This document shows, piece by piece, positions 51,015-63,184 of a stretch of DNA of 64,000 bases. The first letter of the stretch is position 1. Every line of letters starts with the position of its first letter. The position numbers and the translations under genes were made by a program. Below the pieces are notes generated by a model, which was given only the letters and a program-made list of their open reading frames with translations, made no database searches and was not told the DNA's origin. Origin of the DNA: Pseudogymnoascus destructans (taxonomy: Eukaryota > Ascomycota > Leotiomycetes > Thelebolales > Thelebolaceae); the NCBI RefSeq assembly GCF_001641265.1, contig NW_020167530.1:496001-560000 (forward strand), read 5' to 3'.

Positions 51015-51870
51015 TTACATCAACAATCTCCACACACCAAGAACCAAAGCAGAGAAACCAGTAACCACTCCCATCAACCATTGTAGGGTCTGGAACTTGA
51101 CGCCCTCAAGCTTTTCTCTCAGTCCAGCAACCTCTTGCTCAATTTTTGTCTCCGTCTCCTTAATCTTGAGCCCCTGGGCATTTGATTCCTCCCTTATCCT
51201 GCCCTTCTCCAAGTTCAGATCCAGTCGAACTGACGCTTGCGTCCTGCTTATCTCATCTCGCAATTTGTTATTGAACTTTGCAAGGTCGTTCGTCAGCCGC
51301 TCATGCGCTGCTTTCGTAGCCGACTCTTCTGTCGAATCCGCAGACAGCAACTCTGACCGTAGCTTTGCAAAGTCGACTTTCTGGGTGTAGGTTGCTTTCG
51401 CTTGGTCTTCGCGGATGACCATGGTTCGCGTGAGATTTTGAATGCTGTCATATGTCAGAGATACTCTTGCACCTGGCTGCGCTGGGCTCCTACCTTTCCT
51501 CTATAACGTCACTTAGGACTTTCATCATAGCAACAGATTGCGTCTCAGTAAACCCCTCATCCCTCAAACGCTTGACGAACTTGAGGGTGTCAAAGTGGTA
51601 ATCTCTCTGGCGCATTGGTGACGAGCTGAAATCCCGGCGCATTGGCAACCTCTGAGTAATAGCTGCACCATCTTTCGTTTGGAACATAGATCTTCGCGCA
51701 GTTATGGGCGTGCTACGGCGGTTCTGGCCGTACGAATCTGTCGAATATGCCACAAAGAGTGACGTGCTGCGAACTGGAAGCTGTACTGTGGCTGCCCTTC
51801 CCTGCCAGCTGAGCTGTGGCAGCAGAAAACGGGGCAGAACCCGGGCGCCAGTAATCGACTTTTGCGCCAT
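51015..51870 (-). CDS. FMP32: Mitochondrial coiled-coil protein, Fmp32/MCUR1 (DUF1640) family
   Basis: Two exons, 51870-51494 and 51444-51015, joined in phase (VIEERSIQNLTRTMVIREDQ), 268 residues. The N-terminus is basic and Ser/Ala-rich, like a mitochondrial presequence. The family core follows: YHFDTLKFVKRLRDEGFTET, QSVAMMKVLSDVIEER, KATYTQKVDFAKLRSELLSA. A long coiled coil (about 160-240) leads to a C-terminal membrane helix WLMGVVTGFSALVLGVWRLL. Yeast Fmp32 is an inner-membrane protein needed for cytochrome c oxidase assembly; the human relatives are MCUR1 and CCDC90B. Divergent from GCD11. Confidence 0.9.
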
Positions 51871-52236
51871 ATTTAAATCAAGCTTGAATAAAAGAAAATA
51901 AAAGAAGGTGGGATGTATATCGTTGAATTGAGCTTTCGGAGGGCCATCAGCGACGTTACCCAGTCACGTGCCCATTACGAGATACATTCGGCTAGTTCAC
52001 CCCACCAAGAAGAGTCACCGTGGTGGGAAACTTTATACAATTCTCTGAGGCTCGTTGCTAAATTGAATTCCCAAATTGAATCCCCATCTAACGTCACGAA
52101 ACAACTACCAACTACCTTGTTCATATATCGACGAAGGATATTGAACATACACCATAAGATCACCTACAAACGCGTCTCCAACACCAGTCACTGTACCTCA
52201 TCGAAGAAACCGCGAAACCTTTAGCGGAGCGCAATC
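51871..52236. promoter_or_regulatory. Bidirectional promoter FMP32/GCD11
   Basis: 366 bp between the divergent start codons. It holds both core promoters and the GCD11 5' UTR (pyrimidine-rich, no obvious TATA). A CACGTG E-box-like word is present at 51966-51971. Confidence 0.5.
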
Positions 52237-53903
52237 ATGGCGACCCAAGGTGACAAGTTTGGAAATGACATGGAGTCCGACTCGGGCTCCGAGCAGGGTT
52301 CCCCGAACCTAGGGGCTACGAATGATGTGGAAGACAATGACAACATCCCCGATATGCCGTTAAAGTCGAGCCTCAAGAAGCCCACAACAGTAAAGGACCA
52401 CCCACCAGTAGTTGTGCGCCCGACCCTCCCACCGCAGACCGAGCCAAAAGACCTAGATGTCAAGTCCCTCACCCCTCTGACCCCAGAGATTATTGCCCGC
52501 CAGGCAACGATTAATATTGGAACCATTGGCCACGTCGCTCACGGAAAGTCCACGGTCGTGAAGGCTATTTCTGGTGTCCAGACTGTCCGCTTCAAGAACG
52601 AGCTGGAGCGCAACATTACCATCAAGCTCGGTTACGCGAATGCTAAGATCTACAAGTGCGACTTTGAGGACTGCCCGAGACCAGGATGCTTCAGGAGTTA
52701 CAAGAGTGAGAAGGAGGTGGATCCCCCTTGCGAGAGGGAAGGATGCCCAGGCACATACAGGTTGCTCAGACACGTCTCGTAAGTTTGCGACGCATACTCT
52801 TAAGGCGGAAAAAAATAGCTAACAAATGTAGTTTCGTCGATTGCCCTGGTCACGATATTCTCATGAGCACTATGTTGTCAGGAGCCGCTGTCATGGACGC
52901 AGCTCTCCTTCTTATCGCAGGAAACGAAACCTGCCCTCAACCACAAACGTCTGAGCATTTGGCTGCCATCGAGATTATGAAGCTTGACAAGATTATTATC
53001 CTCCAAAATAAGGTTGACTTAATGAGAGAGGACGGCGCCCTGCAACATTACCAGTCAATCCTGAAGTTCATCCGTGGAACCGTGGCTGACCGTTCGCCAA
53101 TTATCCCCATCTCCGCCCAACTTAAGTTCAACATCGATGCGATTAACGAGGCGATTGTCTCCACAATCCCAGTCCCACCTCGTGATTTCTCCCAGGATCC
53201 TCAAATGATCATCATTCGATCCTTCGATGTCAACAAGCCTGGCGCCGAGATTGACGAGCTTAAGGGTGGTGTTGCTGGTGGATCTATTCTTCACGGTGTT
53301 ATCAAGCTCGGTGACGAGATTGAGATCCGTCCTGGAATCGTCACAAGAGATGATAAGGGAGCTATCCAGTGCACTCCTATCTTCAGCAGGATCGTCACCC
53401 TGAACTCCGAAAACAACGAGCTCAAGTACGCCGTTCCTGGTGGACTTATTGGTGTCGGTACTCGCATCGACCCTACCCTGTGCCGTGCCGATCGTCTGGT
53501 CGGTTTCGTGCTGGGTCTCAAGGGCAGACTTCCGGATATTTACACCGAGATCGAGGTCAACTACTACTTACTCCGCCGTCTCCTCGGTGTCAAGACCGCA
53601 GATGGCAAGCAGGCCAAGGTCGCCAAGTTGGCAAAGAACGAGGTTCTCATGGTCAACATTGGATCCACCGCCACTGGTGCCAAGGTTGTCGCTGTTCGCC
53701 AGGATGCCGCAAAGTTGGTCCTTACCAGCCCAGCATGCACAAACACCGGAGAGAAGGTTGCCCTGTCGAGACGTATTGAGAAGCATTGGCGTCTGATCGG
53801 ATGGGCCACCATTGCTGCGTAAGTCATATAATTCCCCAACCATAACTGCATGTACTGACAATGACGTAGCGGTGTAACTCTTGAGCCAAGCGCATCCTCT
53901 TAG
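52237..53903 (+). CDS. GCD11: Translation initiation factor eIF2 gamma subunit
   Basis: Three exons: 52237-52778, 52832-53818 and 53870-53903, 520 residues. The tiny last exon supplies AGVTLEPSASS and the stop. The GTPase domain shows G1 (GHVAHGKST), a switch region with the zinc-binding cysteines (YKCDFEDCPRPGCF; CEREGCPGTY), G3 (FVDCPGHDILMSTMLSGAAV) and G4 (LQNKVDLM). Domains II and III follow (EIEIRPGIVTRDD; GRLPDIYTEIEVNYYLLRRL; NIGSTATGAKVVAV). The N-terminal ~85 residues are an acidic, low-complexity extension. eIF2 gamma binds GTP and initiator Met-tRNA as the core of the ternary complex. Confidence 0.97.
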
Positions 53904-54438
53904 ACGACGACGACGATTACGGACGTGATGACTGTGATGGTGCTGAAGACGTGATCTTCCATGATTTTTCTATGGGTGTCATAGGGATTTATGGATATGC
54001 GTGCATAGCATATAAAAAGAGGAGTTTGTCCTTGCGATTTGGCCACAATCAGGGCTAGATGATGTTATTAAAGAAATGAAAAAAATTGATAATACATCAC
54101 CGTTTTGACGAGACTAAAAAATACATATATTATCACGATAACCTTCTTAATTCTTATATTTGGATAACCCAGAAACACGTACCTCTTCCCCAAGAAAATA
54201 AATCCCAGCCCCTGACGTTTGCAGTTGTATTTGTCTCCCAAATTACCCCTCATCCACGCTCGCTTAAGCTGGGCGGATAGACTGGCGACGACCACTTAGC
54301 TCCCGAAATAGTTCCCCCCACCTATACCGCCTTCTTGGAAGGGGAACACCTCCACGTTTATACTCTCCCAATCGCCCATTCCCTCCCCCCAAACAATTAC
54401 TTCCCTCCTACCTTCCATACCCCCTCCAAACCATCAAA
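53904..54438. other. Intergenic region GCD11 to SEC53
   Basis: AT-rich 3' flank of GCD11 (53960-54150), then the pyrimidine-rich promoter/5' UTR of SEC53 with CT/CA-rich sequence right before the ATG. No gene recognised. Confidence 0.45.
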
Positions 54439-55355
54439 ATGGCCGAACCAGTCACCTACCCCCCGCTCAACCAGCGCCCCATCAAGAACACAATCGTCCT
54501 CTTCGATGTCGACAACACCCTCACCCCCGCGCGCGCAGTAAGCCCCCCCCCCACCGCCAACCCCTCCCAACTAACCCCCCTCCAAGGTCGGCACCCCCGA
54601 TATGATCCAAATGCTCGCCGACCTGCGCCAAAAAGTCGCCATCGGCTACGTCGGCGGCTCCGACTTCGTGAAGCAGCAAGAGCAGCTGGGCACGGCGTCT
54701 CTGAGCGTCACAACACGTTTTGACTTCTGCTTCCCCGAGAACGGGTTGACGGCGTACAAGCTGGGATCGTTGCTGCCGAGCCAGAGCTTCATCAATTGGA
54801 TTGGCGAGGACAGGTATAAGGAGCTGGTCAAGTTCATCTTGCATTATATCGCGGATCTGGATATTCCGATTAAGAGGGGCACGTTTGTCGAGTTCAGGAA
54901 TGGGATGATCAATGTTAGCCCCATTGGGCGTAATGCGAGTACGGAGGAGAGGAATGAGTATCAGAAGTATGATCTGGAGAATAAGATTCGCGAGACGTTT
55001 GTGAACGCTCTGCGCGAGAAGTTTGCGGATATTGACTTGACGTAAGACTCCCCATCCAATCCAGCGTTTTCACACGACCTAGCTCTAACAACTGCAAAAC
55101 AGCTACTCTATCGGTGGCCAAATCTCCTTCGACGTCTTCCCCACCGGCTGGGACAAGACCTACTGCCTTGGGCACCTCGAGGCTGACGCCAAGAAGCCCG
55201 ATGGCGTCGAGTACACCACCATCCACTTCTTTGGCGACAAGACGTACAAGGGCGGCAACGACTACGAGATCTACGAGGACCCACGCACGATCGGCCACAG
55301 CGTGACTGACCCCGATGACTGCTTCAAGCAGGTCAAGGCGCTGTTTGATTTGTGA
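54439..55355 (+). CDS. SEC53: Phosphomannomutase Sec53
   Basis: Three exons: 54439-54537, 54587-55041 and 55103-55355, 268 residues. The HAD-superfamily nucleophile motif is VLFDVDNTLTPAR (Asp ~24), with Asn in place of the more common Gly of DVDGTLT. Exon 2 contains GYVGGSDFVKQQEQLG, FDFCFPENGLTAYKLG and FVEFRNGMINVSPIGRNAS. Exon 3 starts YSIGGQISFDVFPTGWDKTY and contains HFFGDKTYKGGNDYEIYEDP, the Mg-binding loop. The enzyme interconverts mannose-6-P and mannose-1-P for GDP-mannose, glycosylation and GPI anchors in the cytosol. Confidence 0.97.
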
Positions 55356-55648
55356 CTGCAGCGGGGGAGTATGCTTTAGCTTAATATGCCCGAGGGGTGA
55401 AAAAAGGAACACGGGGCGAGGACGGGACAATAATAATTGGAGAACTCCCGAGATGAGCGTAGCTCAAGGAGGAGTTGTGAGGACAAAAAGAATCATGAGA
55501 GTTGTCTTAAAAATGGTAGATAGATAGGTATAAATAATATGCCAGAGATATAGAAAAGGCTATCAACGCTAAATGACAAACACCGCAAATGCCGCACATC
55601 ACAATCATCAACCCACTCCTTTCCCCCCTCCATCTATCCCATACCCCC

Positions 55649-58600
55649 TCAGCGTCCAAACTCCAAGCTCGGAATAATAACCGGCCCATACTTCGTCGGC
55701 GCATTAAACGCCCCATCCCCCTGCACCACATAATCCACCGCCAAGCTCAACTTACTCAGTCCCTGCCCATCCGAGTGCACACTACCCGCCTGACTCATGC
55801 CCATATTCAGATCATGCGGGTCATACGCCACGAACGCGACGTAGTTGCGCCGGCCCATGAGGCGCTTGAGCTCGCGCGGCGCGCCGCTCACCTCGGATTG
55901 GAAGATCTCCATCATGTCCTCCTTGGTGTCGCTGGCGGCGTGGTTGGAGCGGCGGCCGTTGGCGGGGATGTAGAGGGCTTTGGTGTTGTGGAGCATCTTG
56001 AGGACGTAGTTGGGTGGGGGGGCGGCGACGATGGAGGAGGAGATTACTTGGTACATTGTTTTGTGGTCGTTGGGGTGGCTGGGGTCGTGGAGGAGACCGG
56101 CGCCGCAGCAGTTGACGTCTGAGTGAGTTAGTGTGGAGTTATTGATGGGGGAAGAGATATCATACCGCCAGAGAGAAAGGTCATCCGGATGCCTTTCTGT
56201 TGTGCGATGCCTTGTAGCGTGCGGATCAGGTAGGTGCGCTCCAGGTCCTTGGAATCGTGTGTCCACATGTCACGCAGCTCCTCGATGATGTCCATATCGC
56301 CAAAGCTGTTGAGCACACCACCCATAAGGCCGGACTTTCCTACGGCCTTCTTGACTTGTGAGAAGCCGCTGGAAACGATTTCCTTGCCACCCACGACACC
56401 TGCAACGCTGCTCGTCACCTTACCCAACAGGTTGTAGGTGGTGTTCACAGCTTTCTTTCCTGTTGCGACTGTGTTGGCAAGAGATTCCATTGTTTCGAGG
56501 CGTGGGTACACTATCGGAACTGGGACCATCCAGATGCAATGCTGGACTGATGGAGGAAGTGTGGCGACTTTGGGGAAGATCCCTTGGTATGTTGGTCCAG
56601 CCATCACCTGCTGCTGGGTACGCTCTGATCGGCCGTCAGGCCCAATGACGACGACGGCTGGGCCAAGGTATTTGACAAAGTGCCAACCGGTGCCAGTAAT
56701 GGTAAATAGGTCAATATCGTCATTGACATTACGTAGGAGCTCGAGGGTTGTGTGGTGCTGGAAGAGGAGGTACATCTCAATGCCAATGCGGCCGATGTTC
56801 CTAAACATATGCGAGCCCTGCATGTACTCGGGGTAGGAGCCAAAGCCATCGAAACTAGGAATGTTAGGTGCGTAATAAGCAAGAGGGACTAGAAACTTAC
56901 ATGTCATGATCATCAATGCTTAGGACATGCGGGATCTGGGCGAATGCTTCTCGCAGGTATGGCTGGTCAAAGTGGCTAGTGTAATAATGGAAATAGGAAT
57001 GTGAGACATCCTCTTCGTGCTTTGCTGTCCATGGAGTGCTCTTGCGAGCCTCCTTTCCAGGCAGACCAAGCCACTGCTTCAGTAACGGAACTTCCTTCCA
57101 TATTCTGTCGCCGTATATCTGATCACCGAGACCAAGCTGTACATGGAATCCGCCGGTTTCGACATTCTTCTGTAAAATATCCTTCCACATGAACCCGATT
57201 CCTCCAAGGCGACTTCGCTCGTTTGCATTGGTGCTCATGGTAAAATCGTTACCAGAATGAGCAATGAAACGCCAGTTGGTTTCGTAGCGGCCAGCGACCA
57301 GGAATTCATAGCGTGTGCATCCTAGATGGGACGTGATCGCATATGTCCATTTGTCGCCAGGTCCGTCACCCATCTGGAGATCAATATCATACCGATAAAA
57401 GACCCATCGCTGATGCGTATATATCGAATTTGCCTTTAGCTGTCTGGGATTGGAAGACAAATCAGTACTTTGGTGAATATGGATGGTTGGTGGTTGTGGG
57501 CCGTCGGTAACAAGCATGATAGATCCGAGCCATATCCCCCTTTCGATATCCATGTTGATGTATTTCAGGTAAGGACCAAAATATACACCATTCGTCGGCG
57601 CAATCTTATACATATCAACACCAGCACTTGGAGGTGGGCCGCTGAATCCCCCTGCGGTCGTTGCTTGAGACATGCTGCTCATTATGCTCTCCGCATACCC
57701 TGGTGTCTGCGGCGGGAACAGACCAGGCGATCCCAACGGCTGTTTTCCAAATTGGCTAAGGCCTGGTGACATGAGCCCCGGTGACATTAGCTGGTTTCCA
57801 TATGTTGAGGCTGTTGGAGATAGAGGTGCAACATCATGATTCAGTGGAGTTGGTCCCTTGGGGAACTCCCATTGCGTGGCTTGAGTTGCGAGGTGGATAT
57901 AGTAGTACTGGCCAGAATTCTGGTCTAGATGAGCGATCCATCCCTCGGGCATCGGGGGCGGTGAGGCTGGGCCTATAGTGCCCGTGAATGGAGCAGGGTT
58001 CGCAAATTGCTGAACTGGAGTATTTTGTTCTTGCCTCGGGTCATTTGCGAATGCCGGGTGTCCTGGGTGCTGCAAAGCAGGAGATGCCAATGGCTGAGCA
58101 TAGTCAGTCTTTTTCGGTGCTGCTGCTGCCACCGTTGCGGCTGCGGCAGCTACTGCAACAGCCCCCGCAACAGCCCCCGCACCAGCTGCACCAGCTGCAC
58201 CAGCCTTTTCATTGGGATATCCTTGAGCTGTAGTACCATTTGATGGCCCTCCGTGACTGACACTGGAGTAAGCCGGGGGTGGCGAAGCCGACATATGCAT
58301 TCGCTGGAAATCTTGCTCCAGCGCATTTGGTGGTTTAGATGCACGGCCACCCGAGTCCTGTCGAGCTTGCTCTGGATGAGGCAGCGACGAGACTTGGTTT
58401 GCGCCCTGGTAAACCGTTGGCGCACCGTGAGATTGGTCTGCCGGTAACTCCGTCGGTGTCCAAGGACGCGCCGGAGCCTGATTTTGCTGCGGAGCCGGAG
58501 AGAACGCTGGTGACATGGGTGGCTGAGGCTGCTGTGGCTGCTGCGGAGCTGGAGAAAATGCTGGAGACATGGGCATCTGGGGAACTGGTGGAGGCGCATA

Positions 58601-59410
58601 TTGGTTTCGACGCTGTGCCGCGGCGGCGTTCTGAGCCTGGAGGCTGCTTAAAGTAGCAGTGCCAGAAATTCCTGCAGCTGCGTAGCGCTCCTCAATACTC
58701 CCACCGGCCTCTCCTGGGCCTACAATTGGTGTCTCTGGCGGGGCAGGAGACCCTCTTGAAGCTCTCGTTGTAGATGTAGAGGCGGTCGAGTCGAAGCGAT
58801 CGAGCTTTGTAGGCTGGGGTGCAATGAGCCCCTCATTCTGTGGGTACGATTGCCCCTGTGCTGCCATTGTGTTGGGTGGCCTTTGTGGTGCTCGTGCGAA
58901 GAGCCCCTCTTTGTCTGGGGCGTCGGGGCCCGGCGACTCTGGGAGTGGTTTCGGGGCTGTCCCTCGCCTCTCTGCCAAACGAGGCCCTCTCTTGCCTGTA
59001 GGACTAGCCCCTAATCTCAGAGTTGTATCGTATAGATCGTTGGAATTTGTTCTTGGTGGCGGGGATGTGGTTGATTGATGCAGGGAGCCTTGGCTCTGTC
59101 GGCCGTCATCTGGGTATGGAGCACGATAGACTTTTTGTTCCGCTGGTCGGGGATATTGAAACGTCCCTTCATCATCCGGATATGGTAGAGGTGCGGCAGA
59201 ACTGGAAGCTCCCGGTGGTAGGGGAAAAGAGTGCTTCGAGGGCTGCGGTAGTGGGTAATTGTAGTGACTCGGACCGGCCGAGCCAGCTCGAGGCGGGCTT
59301 GTAGATGGCGGTTTGCTGATTCTCAATGGCTCAATAGTTGGACTATCTCCGCCACCATTTGGACTTTCAAGGTAAAGCTCGTCATCTCCGTGTCCCCGAC
59401 GAGCGGCCAT
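55649..59410 (-). CDS. WW-domain PhoD-like metallophosphatase protein
   Basis: Three exons: 59410-56901, 56854-56166 and 56118-55649, about 1222 residues. The start MAARRGHGDDELYLESP is chosen over an upstream Met at 59482, which adds a low-complexity leader. The first ~480 residues are Pro/Gln/Ser-rich and disordered. A WW domain (~483-515) reads LPEGWIAHLD-type sequence (MPEGWIAHLDQNSGQYYYIH; QWEFPKGP). The C-terminal half is a PhoD-like metallophosphatase: LGLGDQIYGDRIW, VLSIDDHDIFDGFGSYPE across the first splice, MTFLSGDVNCCGAG across the second, and RRNYVAFVAYDPHDLNMGM. Family members use Asp/His/Asn metal ligands to hydrolyse phosphate esters. The substrate is unknown, and the WW domain suggests recruitment to Pro-rich partners. 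Confidence 0.85.
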
Positions 59411-60795
59411 TGTTACTGAAAGGCGGGGAGCTGCGGCTCTCACAGCGGCACCACTAGAGACGCACGGCGCACGATTAAGCAAAGACTGGGTTGCGGCAGC
59501 GCGATTCTAAAACAGACAGAGAGGTATCTGAGCAATGCGGGAATACCGAGTATGGAGAAATAGTAATCGTTCTGCGACCGAAGTTGAGGCCCGCGACAAG
59601 GTAAGATGGGCAGCAAGCTCAGCGATGACAGGCGGGCACTGTTTGTAGATTGCACGAGATGAAACAGAATAGACTTTTTTCAAATATGTTCAGATTTGGG
59701 GGCGAACAGCCATTACATGGAGTTGGGGGTTGAGGGCTGGAGGGGTCAGTTCCTGGTGGTGATTGGAGATGTGGTTGGGCGGCTACAGCACAGCCAGTGG
59801 GGTTGAAGCTACATAGCCACACCCATGAAAGTCAGCGCGTAAATGCAAAATATAGGAGCACATGGGGAATACTGAGCCAAAAGGTTTGAAGTAGTTTGGA
59901 ATCGCTTTGCCGCTATCGAAGCGCTATAAATGCTAGGTGACTTGATATTAAATGAAGATGTGCAGAATGGCAAAATGCTTGATGGTGAGCGGTTGAATTG
60001 CCGCACATCCAAGGTGCAAGTGCGAGCGCAAGGAGGAGTTCAGTATTATCAGTTAGAGAAGTGTATGAAAGGCTTACGACGCTGGCTGCTGACGACACTG
60101 AGGGGTTGTTCATTGTTCACCAGGCAATTCAAGACCTGGGGTCGCAGTGTCCACCATAACCTGGCAGCGTAACTGGCTCCATGGGGGTGGCGATGGCTGA
60201 CTCCCTGCATACAACATCGAAACACCTGCGAGCATAATCGCCTGGGCATCGACGAGGCTGTGTCGGCGGTTATCGGATACGGAGTTGATGTGCGTGCAAG
60301 GATGATGCATCTCGTCACTTTATCGGCGGCGGAGGTCGAGTACTCATGGAGGTGGAGGCGACGAGGGTCGTTAATGTAGAGATAAGAAGTGAAAGCACTG
60401 GGCAGACATAGTATGTATGCGCACAGGCAATATATAAACAGAAAATACTGTAAGCTGTAAATATATGTAGGAGAGGAATGACCTAAGAAGAAGAGTAAAG
60501 TAAAACATCGCGATGGTACCGAGTGTTGATCACGTGATCTGAACGCCCGTTGTGGTGCGCGGTGTGGTGACTGCGACTGCCGTTCCGCGCTAAAACGCCA
60601 CTTTACGCGTCCCGGCGCGTAAAGTCGCGTCGCGGCTTGGACCAAGTACCTCAGTATTTCGCGTGCATGCAGAGAAGGAGCTTATGTCCTCCACCTTCAT
60701 CTTCGAACTTCCTTCACACCTCAGTCATAACTTCCTCAACATCCGATCCGCCACCTCTATAATTTTTTCCTCTCACCTGCCGTCAATCCACAGTC
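59411..60795. other. Divergent intergenic region, WW/PhoD gene and CDC6
   Basis: 1.4 kb without a supported gene. A minus-strand ORF at 60645-60049 (198 codons) has no recognisable domain. Around 60590-60640 there are short GC-rich repeats of CGCGT, including ACGCGT at 60605-60610, the consensus of MluI cell-cycle boxes that control CDC6 in yeasts. Confidence 0.4.
60605..60610 (+). promoter_or_regulatory. Candidate MCB element upstream of CDC6
   Basis: ACGCGT lies about 190 bp upstream of the CDC6 start codon, with related GCGCGTAAAGTCGCG next to it. MBF-type factors bind ACGCGT in G1/S promoters of yeasts. Function here is inferred only from word and position. Confidence 0.4.
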
Positions 60796-62777
60796 ATGGT
60801 TTCATCAGTATTGGGCAAGCGCACGAGAAGCTCTGTTGAGGCTGGTAAGAACGACCCGCCGTCAACCACCCCCAATGAACATACTGACCTGGCTTCATAG
60901 CTCTTCCTGCGGCACTTCCTCGTCCGAAAAGGCAAGCAGCAACCGTGATATACTCTGATGAGAACGACGACCTATTTGCCCCGCGACAGACCCGGGCCAA
61001 GGCGCGCAGTATCAGCTCGGATGTATCCTTAAAATCCTCGCCAGGCAAGCACAATGGAGCAGCAACGCGAGCCGTGCTACAGCCAACGCAAATAAAAAAG
61101 CACTTCAACACTGTCAAGTCTTTCGAAGCAGACGAAAACACAAAGGTCATCCAGGTTAATACGCCGCAAACCCCTCGGCATCGGGATGCACTTTCGAAGC
61201 AGGTACCCACTACACCAAGGCACCGTGTCACGGTTACGGGCACAGCAGCAACTCCTCGCACTCCTCGAACACCATCTACTCCATCCGGATCGTCCTCGAC
61301 TATCTACAATGTCGCACGTCAACTTTTCACGCGTAGCAGCGATGCTGGCCGTCTTATTGGACGCCAAGAGGAGCGCCTTGAGCTGTCCAGCTTCATCAAT
61401 ACCTCCATCAGCACAACAACCGGTGGCTGCACATACGTCAGTGGACCTCCCGGTACCGGCAAGAGCGCCATGGTGAACGAGGTGGTTGCCGAGATACCAG
61501 CGAACGAAGTGCTCAAGAAAGCATACGTCAACTGCATGTCGATGAAATCTTCCAAGGACCTATATTGCGTCCTTCTGGAGTCACTGTGTGGCCCAATCGA
61601 AGTCATCGAAGGCGAGGAATTGCAAACTCTCCAAGGCATGTTTGCACCTCGCAAGCCGACAAACGCCATGTATCTTATCACGCTCGACGAGATTGACCAT
61701 GTCGTCACGCTCGACCTGGAGTGCATGTACAAGCTCTTCGAGTGGGCCCTCCAGCCTTCATCCCACCTCATCCTGGTCGGCATTGCCAACGCGCTGGATC
61801 TTACCGATCGCTTCCTCCCACGCCTCAAGGCCCGCAACCTCAAGCCCAACCTCCTCCCTTTTCTTCCCTACACCGCTGCTCAAATCAAATCTATCATTAC
61901 CACACGCCTAAAGAGCCTCATCCCTGCTGGCAGCGCAACATCCGACTTCATCCCTTTCCTACACCCAGCAGCTATCGAGCTATGCTCCCGCAAAGTCTCC
62001 GCCCAAACCGGCGACCTCCGAAAAGCATTTGATATCTGCCGCCGCGCCGTAGACCTTATCGAGACCGAAACCAAAGCCAAGCACCAAGCCTCTCTCGCCC
62101 CAGTCCCCGACTCACCATCCAAGAAAATCCTTGCCGAGAACCCAAACCTCTCCTCACTCGTCGCCATGCCTTCTCCAGCGAAAAGCCCCCGCCACCTATC
62201 GAGCTTAATAGCCGACTCCCTCGCCAAGCTGACCGTCGAGACGGCCCCACGAGCAAGCATCGCGCACCTCAACAAAGTCACCGCAGCCGCCTTCTCCAAC
62301 GGCGTCTCCACGCGCCTCAAGACGCTCAACCTGCAACAGAAAGCCGCACTCTGCGCCCTCGTCGCCCTCGAGCGCCGCAAGCGCGCTGCAGCTGCAAACA
62401 TCATGGCCACGCCCTCCAAACTAGCCAACGCAGCGCCAACCATCAAGCAGCTCTACGACACATACTGCCACCTCTGCTGCGCGGACTCGGTGCTGCAGCC
62501 CCTCACCTCGACCGAGTTCCGCGACGTGGTGGGCAGCTTGGAGACGCTCTCGCTGGTTAGTGGAGTGGATGGACGGACAGGCAGTTTCGTGATGGCGAAT
62601 ACCCCGACGAAGCGGGGGAGGAAGGTTGGGTTTGGTGGCGGGGTTGGGAGCGGTGATGAGAAGAGGGTGGGGAGTTGTGTGGGCGAGCAGGAGATTGAGA
62701 GGGCGGTTGAGGGGGGGGTGGGCGCGGTGATCTTGAAGAGCATTCTTAGTGGGGAGAGTTTGGCGTGGTGTGATTGA
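60796..62777 (+). CDS. CDC6: Replication licensing ATPase Cdc6/Cdc18
   Basis: Exon 1 is 60796-60844 (MVSSVLGKRTRSSVEA); after a 56-nt intron exon 2 runs 60901-62777; 641 residues. The N-terminal ~150 residues are disordered and carry many CDK-type sites (NTPQTPRHRD, PTTPRHR, TPRTPRTPSTP) and basic patches for nuclear import. The AAA+ domain shows Walker A TYVSGPPGTGKSAM (~198) and Walker B YLITLDEIDHV, sensor region LILVGIANALDLTDRFLPRL and FLHPAAIELCSRKVSAQTGD LRKAFDICRRA. A winged-helix domain ends the protein (LCALVALERRKRAAAANIM; SVLQPLTSTEFRDVVGSLET). It loads MCM helicase on origins with ORC and Cdt1. The CDK sites suggest cell-cycle-dependent inactivation as in yeasts. Confidence 0.94.
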
Positions 62778-63184
62778 GTGTTGCATTTTTTTTTCTGCAT
62801 AGCGTGGCATGGCGTCTGGATCCTCCGGTTGGAGTGGAATACTCGGAATTTTACTGTTGGATTGTAATTCAGGGCGTGTTTGAGTAGGGGTGTTAATTAG
62901 TATTTGTGTACAAAGCTCCCGGATGAGCGCGGGGGTAGAAAGCTCTTCAGCTTTGCTAGATATTGCTGTTGGGTATTAATCAATAAACTTGTTTGTCTAT
63001 ATCCTCGCACGACATGGAATATCTCTGAAATTAAGTAGTCTATCTGTCTACCACCTAAACCATATACATACCGTTTAATCCTAATTCTACCTCATCAGTC
63101 ATGAATGTTGAAGTCCTGACTTCCCGCCCCAACCCCAAAACACCACATAGCTGATCCCACCCCCTTCTCCAGCCACCCCACCCC
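62778..63184. other. Convergent intergenic region CDC6/MRI1
   Basis: AT-rich 3' flanks of both genes; a T run follows the CDC6 stop (62786-62795). No gene recognised. Confidence 0.45.

Noticed and set aside
60049..60645. A 198-codon minus-strand ORF upstream of CDC6
   Set aside because: No recognisable motif, irregular composition, overlaps the likely CDC6 promoter and has no visible intron or homology-like block.
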